A DNA stretch of 64,000 nt from Klebsiella huaxiensis (GCF_003261575.2 NZ_CP036175.1:2232001-2296000); one strand, 5' to 3'; positions 32,364 to 41,135 are shown, counted from the first letter of the stretch. Notes: generated from the letters alone by a model not told the origin. Numbers and translations: made by a program.

Positions 32364-34192
32364 GTGATGTTTTTGACGCAAAAGCTTTCCTGAAGACAGT
32401 GACCAGCCAGCCGGGCGTCTATCGTATGTATGATGCTGGCGGTACTGTCATCTATGTGGGTAAAGCAAAAGATCTGAAAAAGCGGCTCAGTAGCTATTTT
32501 CGCAGCAACCTGGCTTCGCGTAAAACCGAAGCGTTGGTAGCGCTTATTGCGCAAATCGACGTCACCGTCACGCACACTGAAACGGAAGCGCTGCTGCTCG
32601 AGCATAATTACATCAAGCTGTATCAGCCGCGTTATAACGTGCTGCTGCGAGATGATAAATCCTATCCTTTCATTTTTCTTAGCGGTGATACCCATCCCCG
32701 GCTGGCCACGCATCGCGGTGCAAAGCACGCTAAAGGCGAGTATTTTGGCCCATTTCCGAACGGCTATGCGGTTCGTGAAACTTTAGCTCTGCTGCAAAAG
32801 ATTTTCCCAATCCGTCAATGTGAGAACAGCGTGTACCGCAATCGCTCGCGTCCATGCCTGCAGTACCAGATTGGTCGCTGTCTGGGGCCGTGCGTCGCCG
32901 GGTTGGTTAGCGAGGAAGAGTACGCTCAGCAGGTTGATTACGTGCGCTTGTTCCTTGCGGGTAAGGACGATCAGGTGTTAACGCAGTTGATCGCTCGTAT
33001 GGAGAAAGCCAGTCAGTCGCTAGAGTTTGAAGAAGCTGCGCGGATCCGTGACCAGATTCAGGCGGTACGCCGGGTTACGGAGAAGCAGTTTGTTTCTAAC
33101 AACGGTGACGATCTTGATGTCATCGGTGTAGCTTTTGATGCCGGTATGGCCTGTGTGCACGTGCTGTTTATTCGTCAGGGTAAGGTGCTGGGCAGCCGCA
33201 GCTATTTCCCGAAGGTACCCAGTGGAACCGAGCTTGGGGAAGTGGTGGAAACTTTTGTCGGTCAGTTCTATTTGCAGGGTAGCCAGATGCGAACGCTACC
33301 GGGTGAGATCCTGCTGGATTTCAACCTGGGCGACAAAACCCTACTGGCAGATTCACTCTCAGAACTGGCCGGACGCCGTGTTAACGTACAAACGAAGCCT
33401 CGTGGCGATCGCGCACGCTATTTGAAACTGGCGCGAACCAATGCCGCTACGGCGTTGACGACCAAACTCTCTCAGCATTCGACTATCACCCAACGCCTAC
33501 AGGCACTGACGACGTTGCTTAAGCTTCCCGCCATCAATCGAATGGAGTGCTTTGATATCAGCCACACGATGGGGGAACAAACGATCGCGTCGTGCGTCGT
33601 TTTTGACAGCAATGGGCCGCTGCGGGCGGAATATCGACGCTATAATATTACCGGCATCACTCCGGGTGATGATTATGCCGCGATGAACCAGGTTCTGCGC
33701 CGTCGCTACGGCAAGGCAATCGAAGAGAGTAAAATTCCCGATGTTATCCTGATCGATGGTGGTAAAGGGCAGCTCGGACAGGCGAAAACGGTCTTTGCCG
33801 AGTTGGATGTTCCGTGGGATAAAAACCACCCTCTGCTATTGGGTGTAGCAAAAGGCAGCGATCGTAAAGCAGGACTGGAGACGCTATTCTTCGAACCTGA
33901 AGGGGAGGGGTTTAGCCTTCCGCCGGATTCACCGGCGTTGCATGTTATCCAGCATATTCGCGATGAATCACACGATCATGCCATCACCGGTCACCGTAAA
34001 AAACGGGCGAAAGTGAAAAGTACCAGTACGCTGGAAACCATCGAAGGGGTGGGGCCAAAGCGCCGACAAATGTTGTTGAAATATATGGGCGGCCTGCAGG
34101 GGCTACAGAAAGCCAGCGTTGAAGAAATTGCTAAAGTGCCGGGTATATCTCACGGTCTGGCAGAAAAGATCTTCTACTCGTTGAAACATTAG
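32360..34192 (+). CDS. uvrC: Excinuclease ABC subunit C
   Basis: 610-residue nuclease that makes both incisions in UvrABC nucleotide excision repair. Domains in order: GIY-YIG (about 16-95; GVYRMYD...VIYVGKAKDLKKRL), Cys-rich segment, UVR domain (about 204-240), RNase H-like endonuclease domain (from about 260 to 500) and the C-terminal double helix-hairpin-helix (ETIEGVGPKRRQMLL, VPGISHGLAEKI). GTG start, translationally coupled to uvrY; the uvrY-uvrC-pgsA order is conserved. Confidence 0.97.
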   Translation: MSDVFDAKAFLKTVTSQPGVYRMYDAGGTVIYVGKAKDLKKRLSSYFRSNLASRKTEALVALIAQIDVTVTHTETEALLLEHNYIKLYQPRYNVLLRDDKSYPFIFLSGDTHPRLATHRGAKHAKGEYFGPFPNGYAVRETLALLQKIFPIRQCENSVYRNRSRPCLQYQIGRCLGPCVAGLVSEEEYAQQVDYVRLFLAGKDDQVLTQLIARMEKASQSLEFEEAARIRDQIQAVRRVTEKQFVSNNGDDLDVIGVAFDAGMACVHVLFIRQGKVLGSRSYFPKVPSGTELGEVVETFVGQFYLQGSQMRTLPGEILLDFNLGDKTLLADSLSELAGRRVNVQTKPRGDRARYLKLARTNAATALTTKLSQHSTITQRLQALTTLLKLPAINRMECFDISHTMGEQTIASCVVFDSNGPLRAEYRRYNITGITPGDDYAAMNQVLRRRYGKAIEESKIPDVILIDGGKGQLGQAKTVFAELDVPWDKNHPLLLGVAKGSDRKAGLETLFFEPEGEGFSLPPDSPALHVIQHIRDESHDHAITGHRKKRAKVKSTSTLETIEGVGPKRRQMLLKYMGGLQGLQKASVEEIAKVPGISHGLAEKIFYSLKH

Positions 34193-34249
34193 GGGCTCTG
34201 TAGCAACATAGGGCTAATTTTTACTTACAACAGATAGTTACCCGTTACT

Positions 34250-34798
34250 ATGCGATTTAATATCCCTACGTTGCTTACTCTGTTTCGCGTCATTCTTATC
34301 CCTTTCTTTGTACTGGCATTTTACCTGCCGTTTGTTTGGGCTCCCTTTGCTTGCGCGCTGATTTTCTTTGTCGCTGCCGTAACCGACTGGTTTGATGGCT
34401 ATCTGGCGCGTCGCTGGAATCAGAGCACGCGCTTTGGTGCCTTCCTGGATCCGGTTGCGGATAAAGTCATGGTTGCGATCGCGATGGTGCTGGTTGCTGA
34501 GCATTATCACACCTGGTGGGTGACGTTACCGGCCGCAACAATGATTGCCCGTGAAATTATTATCTCCGCCTTGCGTGAGTGGATGGCTGAGCTGGGTAAA
34601 CGCAGCAGCGTAGCGGTTTCGTGGATCGGTAAAGTGAAAACAACGGCACAGATGGCGGCACTAGTGTGGATGCTGTGGCGGCCAAATATCTGGGTTGAAT
34701 GGGCGGGTATTGGCCTGTTCCTCGTAGCGGCGGTGCTGACGTTGTGGTCAATGCTGCAATATTTGAATGCTGCACGCGGCGATTTGCTTGATCAGTGA
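34250..34798 (+). CDS. pgsA: Phosphatidylglycerophosphate synthase
   Basis: 182-residue inner-membrane enzyme making phosphatidylglycerophosphate from CDP-diacylglycerol and glycerol 3-phosphate. The CDP-alcohol phosphotransferase motif is complete: D46, D49-G50, A-R, G63, D67 and D71. Four hydrophobic helices follow the family pattern. It lies 57 bases after uvrC. Confidence 0.96.
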   Translation: MRFNIPTLLTLFRVILIPFFVLAFYLPFVWAPFACALIFFVAAVTDWFDGYLARRWNQSTRFGAFLDPVADKVMVAIAMVLVAEHYHTWWVTLPAATMIAREIIISALREWMAELGKRSSVAVSWIGKVKTTAQMAALVWMLWRPNIWVEWAGIGLFLVAAVLTLWSMLQYLNAARGDLLDQ

Positions 34799-34848
34799 TC
34801 GTTTCGGCGCAATTTTCAGCAAACAACACAAGGTTTTAAAAAATAACG

Positions 34849-34876
34849 TTGACTCATTGCGCCAGGTAAGTAGAAT
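34849..34876 (+). promoter_or_regulatory. Promoter of the glyW-cysT-leuZ tRNA operon
   Basis: TTGACT, 16-base spacer and TAGAAT, followed by a GC-containing discriminator (GCAACGC), as expected for a stringently controlled tRNA promoter. It lies about 75 bases before glyW. Confidence 0.8.
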
Positions 34877-34949
34877 GCAACGCATCGAACGGCAGCACAG
34901 TCTGCCAGACGATAACAAAATCAAGCGATTAGCAATTTAGCTTGGTAAT

Positions 34950-35025
<76 letters not shown>

Positions 35026-35064
35026 GTATAAAAACATCGGCAATTGCGGGTGTTGCAGTATTAA

Positions 35065-35138
35065 GGCGCGTTAGCAAAGCGGTTATGTAGCGGATTGCAA
35101 ATCCGTCTAGTCCGGTTCGACTCCGGAACGCGCCTCCA
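35065..35138 (+). tRNA. cysT: tRNA-Cys (GCA)
   Basis: 74 bases including CCA. The acceptor stem GGCGCGT pairs with ACGCGCC; anticodon loop ATTGCAAAT carries GCA; T-arm GGTTCGACTCC. Middle gene of the operon. Confidence 0.98.
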
Positions 35139-35151
35139 ATTACTATCCCGA

Positions 35152-35238
35152 GCCCGGGTGGTGGAATCGGTAGACACAAGGGATTTAAAATCCCTCGGCG
35201 TTCGCGCTGTGCGGGTTCAAGTCCCGCTCCGGGTACCA
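35152..35238 (+). tRNA. leuZ: tRNA-Leu (TAA)
   Basis: 87-base class II tRNA with a long variable arm (CTCGGCGTTCGCGCTG region). Acceptor stem GCCCGGG / CTCCGGGT, anticodon loop ATTTAAAAT with TAA, encoded CCA. Confidence 0.98.
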
Positions 35239-35280
35239 TTGGGATATAGCAGAATAATCAAAGCAATAAGCAGTGTCGTG

Positions 35281-35305
35281 AAACCACCTCCGGGTGGTTT
35301 TTTTG
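35281..35305 (+). terminator. Terminator of the tRNA operon
   Basis: AAACCACC-TCC-GGGTGGTTT with a run of seven T residues, 43 bases after leuZ. Confidence 0.92.
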
Positions 35306-35424
35306 TTTTTGTCCCCTGTCTATTATTAAAAAGATTAACTCTCCTGAATGGGTGATGTCAGGTGGTTTTCTCTCGCTATTTCCGCTACTGTAAGCGCCAT
35401 TTTTCTACGACCACGAGACTGTTT

Positions 35425-36093
35425 ATGAAAACCGGACCCCTGAACGAAAGCGAAGTTGAATGGCTGGATGAGATCCTGTCGAAATATGCAGAAGAAGGCA
35501 CCATCATGGATGTTGCCGAACTTGATGGATTGCTGACGGCAATTCTCTCCGGGCCGACGGAAGTTGAACCTGCGCAGTGGCTGTTGGCTATCTGGGGCGG
35601 GGCGGATAAAGTACCGCGTTGGGCCAACGATCGCGAACGCGATCGCTTTGTGAACCTGACGCTGCAACATATGAGTGATACTGCCGAGCGCTTAAGCAAT
35701 TATCCTGAGCAGTTCGAACCCATGTTTGGCTGCCGTGAAGAGGAAGGGCAGGAGTTAACCATTGTAGAAGAATGGTGCTTCGGTTATATGCGCGGTGTCG
35801 GCCTCAGTGACTGGACTGCTTTACCAACTGAGCTACAAGCTGAACTGGATGCCATCGCTCTGCACGGCACCGAGGAGCGATTTGAAGCGCTTGATGAATT
35901 ATCAGCTGAAGAGTTTATTGCCAGCGTAGAGCGTATTCGTCCGGCGGCCCTGGCGCTTTACAACTACTGGACTGAGCATGCTCAGCCAGCTGACGTTCAG
36001 CAGCCAATACGAAATGAGGCGAAAATTGGGCGTAACGATCCTTGCCCATGCGGTAGTGGTAAGAAATATAAGCAGTGCTGCTTAGCAAAATAA
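35425..36093 (+). CDS. yecA: UPF0149/SEC-C protein YecA
   Basis: 222-residue protein with an N-terminal UPF0149 helical domain and a C-terminal SEC-C metal-binding motif (GRNDPCPCGSGKKYKQCC) like that of SecA. The start MKTGPLNESEVEWLDEIL matches E. coli YecA; an upstream in-frame codon would add 21 unconserved residues. Probably zinc- or iron-binding and ribosome or nascent-chain associated, by analogy to SecA; function not settled. Confidence 0.94.
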   Translation: MKTGPLNESEVEWLDEILSKYAEEGTIMDVAELDGLLTAILSGPTEVEPAQWLLAIWGGADKVPRWANDRERDRFVNLTLQHMSDTAERLSNYPEQFEPMFGCREEEGQELTIVEEWCFGYMRGVGLSDWTALPTELQAELDAIALHGTEERFEALDELSAEEFIASVERIRPAALALYNYWTEHAQPADVQQPIRNEAKIGRNDPCPCGSGKKYKQCCLAK

Positions 36094-36097
36094 GTAA

Positions 36098-36124
36098 AGG
36101 GGCCAATCTGGCCCCTGATTTTTT
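36098..36124. terminator. Terminator between yecA and tyrP
   Basis: AGGGGCCA-ATC-TGGCCCCT followed by GATTTTTT; it ends yecA and overlaps the last bases of the convergent tyrP. Confidence 0.88.
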
Positions 36125-37334
36125 ATCCCACCGCGGGCAGCAATCCTGCGACGATAGCAAACTGAATGGCCACAATTCCGATTCCGCACAGCAGAACCAA
36201 CCACAGCGCGGGTGCCCCCCCAGCGACTCGCCAGGCGGCGTCAGGATGCTGTTTACGGCTTTTCATCACCAATAACGAAGGTAGCATTAGCGCCAATACC
36301 GCCAGCGCGACCCCTGCATAACCTAAGGCCATCACGAAACCGCGTGGATAGAATAGGGCGAACGCCAGAGGGGGGAAAAAGGTGATTACACCACTCTGTA
36401 TACGCCCGGCCGGACCATTTTTACGTTGAAACAAATCGGCCAGGTAGTCAAACAGGCCAAGCGCGACGCCGAGAAATGAAGTCGCCAGCGCCAGGTCTGC
36501 AAAGAGATGAACCGCCAGCTCAACGTGCGACGAGGCAACGACTTCACGGATCGCTTCTAACAGCCCGTTGAGTCCGGCATTTTGTGCCAGCAGAGCGGTA
36601 AAAGTAGGAGAATCAATACTGCCCAGGGTTGCCAGTTGCCAGAAAATATAGGCAACCAGTGGAATAAAGCTTCCGATGACAAATACCCGACGCAGCTTGC
36701 GTATATCTCCGTTCAGATAGCTGACGACGCTGGGTATGCTGCCGTGAAAACCAAACGAGGTAAAAATTACTGGAATCGCCGACAGCGCCAGCCCTTGCTG
36801 TAGCGGCAGGGTCAACAAGTTTATCTGATGAATATGCGGAAGCAGAAGCGCCAGCATAATAGCGAGGAAAATGATTTTGGCGCTGAACAGAAAACGGTTA
36901 AAGAGATCAACCAGTGACGTACCGATACAAACCACCGTTCCGCCGATGCCTGTAAACAGCAGTACTCCAACCGCAGGTGGTAGTGTCCAGCCCAGCCATT
37001 GATTGAGACTTGAAGCCAGCAATTCACCGGCGCCGCTAATATAGGCCGCGGTAAGTGCGTACAGTAAGAACAGCATGCAAACACCGGTAGCCCACTGCCC
37101 GTAACGCCCCAGATAGCGCGCTGCCAGGGAGCCCAGCCCCGTGTCAGCCGGGACGTGCTGATAAACTTCAAGCAACAATAACGCGGTGTAACACATCAGC
37201 GCCCACAGGGCGATAAGCAAAACTAACGTTACGCCGAAACCTACGCCTGCTGATGCCAAAGGCATCGCCAACATCCCTGCGCCGATGGTGGTGCCAGCTA
37301 CGATTAAAATACTACCAAGAGTGCGGTTCTTCAC
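36123..37334 (-). CDS. tyrP: Tyrosine-specific transporter TyrP
   Basis: 403-residue, 11-helix proton symporter of the aromatic amino acid (HAAAP) family. The N-terminus KNRTLGSILIVAGTTIGAGMLAMPL contains the conserved helix-1 substrate loop TTIGAGMLA. GTG was chosen as start, giving the E. coli length; an ATG ten codons earlier adds unconserved residues. A TyrR box lies about 90 bases upstream, so tyrosine repression is expected as in E. coli. Confidence 0.94.
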   Translation of the reverse strand: MKNRTLGSILIVAGTTIGAGMLAMPLASAGVGFGVTLVLLIALWALMCYTALLLLEVYQHVPADTGLGSLAARYLGRYGQWATGVCMLFLLYALTAAYISGAGELLASSLNQWLGWTLPPAVGVLLFTGIGGTVVCIGTSLVDLFNRFLFSAKIIFLAIMLALLLPHIHQINLLTLPLQQGLALSAIPVIFTSFGFHGSIPSVVSYLNGDIRKLRRVFVIGSFIPLVAYIFWQLATLGSIDSPTFTALLAQNAGLNGLLEAIREVVASSHVELAVHLFADLALATSFLGVALGLFDYLADLFQRKNGPAGRIQSGVITFFPPLAFALFYPRGFVMALGYAGVALAVLALMLPSLLVMKSRKQHPDAAWRVAGGAPALWLVLLCGIGIVAIQFAIVAGLLPAVG

Positions 37335-37425
37335 GCTTTTCTCTATCCATGACGGATTACACAATGAATTATGCCGCGCAGAGTATGTGAAATCAGTGAT
37401 TTCGTCAAATGCAGGTTACAGTGGG

Positions 37426-37443
37426 TGTAATAATAAGTTTACG
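37426..37443. promoter_or_regulatory. TyrR box upstream of tyrP
   Basis: TGTAAT-AATAAG-TTTACG keeps 10 of 12 bases of the strong TyrR box TGTAAA-N6-TTTACA. It lies in the tyrP-yecH divergent region. Confidence 0.75.
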
Positions 37444-37528
37444 ATATTGAACGTTTACGCTAAGCCTGCGCTGGCGCAAGAATCGGAATAATAAGTGGGG
37501 TTATCCTGCGTGTTTTATGGGGGATATT

Positions 37529-37768
37529 ATGCAATCAATTCATGGTCATGAAGTTCTACAGATGATGATCGCTTCAGGCGAACCTTACACCGTGGCCAGT
37601 CTGGAAGCGGCGATTACCAGCCGTTTCGGGACGGATGCACGATTCCATACCTGTTCGGCGGAAAACCTGAGTGCGGCGGAGTTAGTGGCATTCTTGCAGA
37701 AAAAGGGCAAATTTATTGCCGCAGAGGAAGGGTTTAATACGCACGAAAGTAAAATTTGTCGTCATTAA
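37529..37768 (+). CDS. yecH: DUF2492 protein YecH
   Basis: 79-residue protein matching E. coli YecH (SIHGHEVLQMMIASGEPYT, FHTCSAE, GF.THESKICRH). The conserved His and Cys residues (HGHE, HTC, ICRH) suggest metal binding. GGGGGA precedes this ATG by seven bases; an ATG four codons earlier overlaps that site. Function unknown; it lies between tyrP and ftnA. Confidence 0.93.
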   Translation: MQSIHGHEVLQMMIASGEPYTVASLEAAITSRFGTDARFHTCSAENLSAAELVAFLQKKGKFIAAEEGFNTHESKICRH

Positions 37769-37771
37769 TAG

Positions 37772-37797
37772 GGCGGCGATTGTTGAACATCGCCGCC
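37772..37797. terminator. Bidirectional hairpin between yecH and ftnA
   Basis: GGCGGCGAT-TGTTGAAC-ATCGCCGCC is a perfect nine-base stem between two convergent genes; T-rich sequence follows on the yecH side. Confidence 0.75.
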
Positions 37798-37804
37798 ATC
37801 TTCA

Positions 37805-38302
37805 TTAATTTTGCGTATCGAGCGTTGCCAGCTCTTTATCAATAAAGTACAGGCCTTCACCGCTTTTGCCTGCGAGGGTCAGTTTATCAATAACGGATTT
37901 AAACAGTTTCTCTTCTTCGTGCTGCTCAGCAACATACCATTGCAGGAAATTAAATGTCGGATAATCCTGGCTGGACATTGCCGCATGAGCCAGTTCGTTA
38001 ATTTTCTGCGTAATGAGTTGTTCGTGTTCGTAGGTGACGCGGAACAGGTCGTCCAGTGAAGTATATTCGGCAAACGGTGAGGCGATGGCATTGATGCACG
38101 GCAGGCTACCGGTATCGGTCAGGTAGTCGAACAGACGCTGCATATGGGTCATCTCTTCTTGCGCGTGGCGGCGCAGAAACGCGGCGGCGCCTTCAAAGCT
38201 GTGGTAGCTGCACCATGCGCTCATTTGCTGATAAAGCAGAGAAGAATAAAGTTCAAGGTTCATCTGTGCATTAAGCTTGTCGATCATTTCAGTTTTCAGC
38301 AT
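37805..38302 (-). CDS. ftnA: Ferritin FtnA
   Basis: 165-residue iron-storage ferritin that forms 24-mers. Ferroxidase residues E17, E49/E50 and H53 are present, and the sequence follows E. coli FtnA to the last residues (KELATLDTQN). GGAG lies before the ATG that gives the E. coli length; the open frame extending 40 residues upstream runs through AT-rich promoter sequence. The upstream AT-rich tract carries Fur-like hexamers, in line with Fur-dependent activation of ftnA by displacement of H-NS in E. coli. Confidence 0.95.
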   Translation of the reverse strand: MLKTEMIDKLNAQMNLELYSSLLYQQMSAWCSYHSFEGAAAFLRRHAQEEMTHMQRLFDYLTDTGSLPCINAIASPFAEYTSLDDLFRVTYEHEQLITQKINELAHAAMSSQDYPTFNFLQWYVAEQHEEEKLFKSVIDKLTLAGKSGEGLYFIDKELATLDTQN

Positions 38303-38435
38303 CTGGCTTGCTCCGCAAATAAAGTCAAAGGTGATTGTGCCGTCACTATAATTTGTTATTAATTTATTTGCAAAAAGTAAATTAATAAATTCATTTATTA
38401 CTAATGCAAATGGGAATAACACGCATTGGCAATTT

Positions 38436-38480
38436 AATAAATAATGAGAATGGTTTTAATTTAATATTATCAATATTAAT
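38436..38480. promoter_or_regulatory. AT-rich Fur/H-NS-type region upstream of ftnA
   Basis: Consecutive NATAAT-like hexamers (AATAAATAATGAGAATGG and TATTATCAATATTAATTATG) about 135-180 bases upstream of ftnA. Position and character resemble the upstream Fur sites of E. coli ftnA; individual matches to the Fur consensus are modest. Confidence 0.45.
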
Positions 38481-38623
38481 TATGGGTCCGACTTATTCTT
38501 GAAGAGGGACGCGCAACTTTGAGTGGTTATGAGCGCTTGGGTTAGCCTGGTGAGAAAAGGGTGGGGGAAGAAAGCAACGCCCGGATGCTGTGGGTGGTGA
38601 AAGTGTGAGGCGATATGCAATTT

Positions 38624-38642
38624 ATAAAACAACTTTTCATAA
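38624..38642. promoter_or_regulatory. KdgR-like box upstream of the RpiB-family isomerase
   Basis: TATAAAACAACTTTTCATA matches 14 of 18 defined positions of the KdgR palindrome AATGAAACANTGTTTCATT. It lies about 92 bases before the start codon. It is the weakest of the three KdgR-like sites in the window. Confidence 0.5.
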
Positions 38643-38734
38643 AATTTGAAAGTATGTTCGTAAGGTAGTATTGTTCTTCACAACGTTAACGAACTATCGC
38701 GGGAAAACCCGCACAGCATTCAGGAGAGTAAAGC

Positions 38735-39373
38735 ATGAAAATCGCACTGATGATGGAAAACAGCCAGGCGAACAAAAACGCCATCATCCTCAACGAGTTA
38801 AACGCTGTTGCAGACGAGAAAGGTTTTCCGGTTTACAACGTCGGCATGAGCGATGAAAACGATCACCACCTGACCTATATCCATCTGGGTATCATGGCCA
38901 GCATCCTGCTGAACTCTAAAGCGGTAGACTTCGTGATCACCGGCTGCGGTACCGGCCAGGGTGCAATGATGTCTCTGAACATCCATCCGGGCGTAGTTTG
39001 TGGCTACTGTATCGATCCTGCTGATGCGTTCCTGTTTGCGCAGATCAACAACGGTAACGCGCTTTCTCTGCCATTCGCGAAAGGTTTTGGCTGGGGTGCA
39101 GAGCTGAACGTACGCTTTATTTTCGAGAAAGCGTTCACAGGGCGTAACGGCGAAGGTTATCCGCCGGAGCGTAAAGAGCCTCAGGTACGTAACGCTGGCA
39201 TCCTGAACACCGTTAAAGCCGCAGTAGTGAAAGATAACTATCTGGATACGCTGCGTGCTATCGACCCGGAGCTGGTGAAAACTGCCGTGTCTGGCCCGCG
39301 CTTCCAGCAGTGCTTCTTCGAAAATTGTCAGGATAAAGAGATCGAAGCGTTCGTTCGCCAGATCGTCGGTTAA
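38735..39373 (+). CDS. RpiB/LacA/LacB-family isomerase, DhuI-like
   Basis: 212-residue isomerase. The nucleotide-fold core has the family loop TGCGTGQGAM (70-78), with C71 at the RpiB catalytic position. It is longer than RpiB (about 149) and ends in a C-terminal extension (PPERKEPQVRNAGIL...FFENCQDKEIEAFVRQIVG) that recalls the DhuI proteins of streptococci. Those isomerise 4-deoxy-L-threo-5-hexosulose uronate, the product of unsaturated uronate release. A KdgR-like box upstream and a GH105 hydrolase plus uronide carriers nearby support such a role; a pentose or hexose phosphate substrate remains possible. AGGAG lies eight bases before the ATG, and a terminator follows. Confidence 0.8.
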   Translation: MKIALMMENSQANKNAIILNELNAVADEKGFPVYNVGMSDENDHHLTYIHLGIMASILLNSKAVDFVITGCGTGQGAMMSLNIHPGVVCGYCIDPADAFLFAQINNGNALSLPFAKGFGWGAELNVRFIFEKAFTGRNGEGYPPERKEPQVRNAGILNTVKAAVVKDNYLDTLRAIDPELVKTAVSGPRFQQCFFENCQDKEIEAFVRQIVG

Positions 39374-39391
39374 TCTCCTGCAAATATCCAG

Positions 39392-39417
39392 GGCCAGCGC
39401 TGCTGGCCTTTTCTTTT
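39392..39417 (+). terminator. Terminator after the isomerase gene
   Basis: GGCCAGC-GCT-GCTGGCC followed by TTTTCTTTT, 18 bases after the stop; it overlaps the end region of the convergent pump gene. Confidence 0.85.
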
Positions 39418-39420
39418 GGG

Positions 39421-40842
39421 CTATTTCTTTTTGTTGGACACGCTGCTACCGGCATCTTTTGCCAGGTGCAGGCTATCAATCATTCCCACCAGACAAATCA
39501 ACGCAATAAAAATAAACGACAGACGGAAGCTGATCCCCGGCAGACTTGTGAGATTAAACCATTCACTGAACTTCTCCCCAATACGAATACCGATCGCCCC
39601 GAGCGTAATCCCAAGCCCAACGGCCAGCTGCGAAGCGGTGCTGAACAACGTATTGGCATAGCTCATTTGCGCTGAAGGCACATCGGCAAAAGCAAGGGTG
39701 CTGACGCCGGTAAATTGAATAGAACGGAATACCCCGCCGAGATAGAGAATCACGAAAATCAGCCAGACTGGCGTTTGTGGTGTTAAAAAAGCGCAGGCCA
39801 GCAGCGAGAACACATTCAGCGCGCCGTTGATCAGCAGCAGGCGGCGAAAACCCAGCCAGCGAATTAACGGCGTTGTCGCGGGCTTGATGGTTAAATTACC
39901 AACGAAAACGGCCAGCACCAGCAACCCTGAGTGGAATGGGTCCATACCAAACCCGACCTGAAACAGCAGCGGCAGCAGGAAAGGGACGGCGCTAATTGAG
40001 GCACGGAACAGCGAGCCGCCGTACATAGTGACCTTGAAGGTCGGTATTTGTAGCGCATCGAGACGCACCATCGGCCAGGCTGCGTGACGGAAATGGCGTA
40101 GTGAAAACAACATGCTGCCGAGGCCTAATACCAGCAGCGCCGGTGTTTGCCAACTCAAAGGCTGACGATCGCCGAGAAATTCCATGGCGGTGACCAGGCT
40201 AATCATGGCGATTGACGTGGCAAGGAAGCCGGGAAGGTCAAAAGGCCGTGGTTCATCTTCACGAATGTTTGGGATGATGCGCAAAGACAGGGCCATAGCG
40301 ATGAGCCCAAGGGGCACGTTAATAAAGAAAATCCAGTGCCAACTGGCATAGCTGGTGATAAATCCGCCCAGCGGCGGGCCGATAATGGGAGCCACTAATG
40401 CGGGCCAGGTCAGAGTGGCAATCGCCTTAATGAGCTGATGCTTCGGTGTCGTTCGCAAAACTGCCAGTCGGCCTACTGGGACCATCAGAGCACCGCCTAT
40501 TCCTTGTAGAATTCGCATCGCTACGAAGATGTCGACGTTGGTTGATAGTCCGCAAAAAACAGAAGCCAGCGTGAAAATCGCCAGCGCGAGAGTGAAGATT
40601 TTGCGTGCGCCGAAGCGATCGGCTATCCAGCCGCTGGCCGGTATCAGCACGGCCAGCGTAATGAGATAGGCGCTGATACCGATATTGAGATCGACCGCTG
40701 TGACGCCAAAGTCTTTCGCCATGTCCGGCAGGGCTGTGGCGATCACCGTACCGTCGAGGAACTCCATAAAAAAAGCGCCAGCCACCAGCAGTGCGGGTGC
40801 TGAAAAAGAACGATCGTCCCTGGAAGAGATGTTTGTGCTCAT
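39421..40842 (-). CDS. DHA2-family (EmrB/MdtD-like) MFS efflux pump
   Basis: 473-residue inner-membrane drug:proton antiporter with about 14 helices. Helix 1 shows FFMEFLDGTVIATALPDMAKDFG, loop 2-3 ASGWIADRFGARKIF, helix 4 RILQGIGGALMVPVGRLAVLR and helix 5 the antiporter motif GPPLGGFI. The layout resembles E. coli MdtD. The ATG was chosen over an upstream TTG. No regulator or membrane-fusion partner is adjacent, so substrate and control are unknown. It is absent from the matching E. coli interval. Confidence 0.85.
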   Translation of the reverse strand: MSTNISSRDDRSFSAPALLVAGAFFMEFLDGTVIATALPDMAKDFGVTAVDLNIGISAYLITLAVLIPASGWIADRFGARKIFTLALAIFTLASVFCGLSTNVDIFVAMRILQGIGGALMVPVGRLAVLRTTPKHQLIKAIATLTWPALVAPIIGPPLGGFITSYASWHWIFFINVPLGLIAMALSLRIIPNIREDEPRPFDLPGFLATSIAMISLVTAMEFLGDRQPLSWQTPALLVLGLGSMLFSLRHFRHAAWPMVRLDALQIPTFKVTMYGGSLFRASISAVPFLLPLLFQVGFGMDPFHSGLLVLAVFVGNLTIKPATTPLIRWLGFRRLLLINGALNVFSLLACAFLTPQTPVWLIFVILYLGGVFRSIQFTGVSTLAFADVPSAQMSYANTLFSTASQLAVGLGITLGAIGIRIGEKFSEWFNLTSLPGISFRLSFIFIALICLVGMIDSLHLAKDAGSSVSNKKK

Positions 40843-40985
40843 TGTCGTGTCGCTGCCATAGCAAAGAGGGGCCAAACTCGACGCAGAGCATGTTGCTCTA
40901 ACAGTCCGATTTAGCTCATTTTTGTTTAATGTTTAAATTATTTTTGTAAAAATAGTGTGATTTGACGCATGTTCATATTGATTTT

Positions 40986-41001
40986 TGTGATGTAAGTCAT
41001 A
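40986..41001 (+). promoter_or_regulatory. CRP-like site at the azuC promoter
   Basis: TGTGA-TGTAAG-TCATA keeps 9 of 10 CRP bases and abuts a -10-like TATTAT at 41000-41005. A CRP site overlapping the core promoter fits repression by CRP, as I recall being reported for E. coli azuCR. Confidence 0.55.
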
Positions 41002-41051
41002 TTATAGCCCAGTAGACATTAACACCTGCATAACAAAATCGGAGTCAATCC

Positions 41052-41135
41052 ATGAAGCTGCGCAAAATCCTTAAAAGCATGTTTGAAAACTACTGCAAAA
41101 CCTTCAAAGACGTACCCCCTGGCGGTATGTTCTGA
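41052..41135 (+). CDS. azuC: Small membrane-associated protein AzuC
   Basis: 27-residue protein MKLRKILKSMFENYCKTFKD-VPPGGMF, differing from the 28-residue E. coli AzuC at only a few positions. The amphipathic N-terminus explains the known membrane association. In E. coli the transcript is dual-function (AzuCR sRNA plus protein) and tunes carbon metabolism. A GGAG site lies seven bases upstream of the ATG and a strong terminator just after the stop. Confidence 0.93.
   Translation: MKLRKILKSMFENYCKTFKDVPPGGMF

Larger units (their letters stand above)
38303..38734. other. ftnA to isomerase divergent region
   Basis: 432 bases with two parts. Near ftnA it is very AT-rich, with Fur-like repeats (ATAATGAGAAT near 38440; TTAATATTATCAATATTAAT near 38461). 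Near the isomerase gene it holds the KdgR-like palindrome. The E. coli yecR gene is not found here. Confidence 0.6.

Noticed and set aside
38303..38422. 40-residue N-terminal extension of FtnA
   Set aside because: It translates promoter sequence; the ATG at 38302 has GGAG and gives the normal 165 residues.
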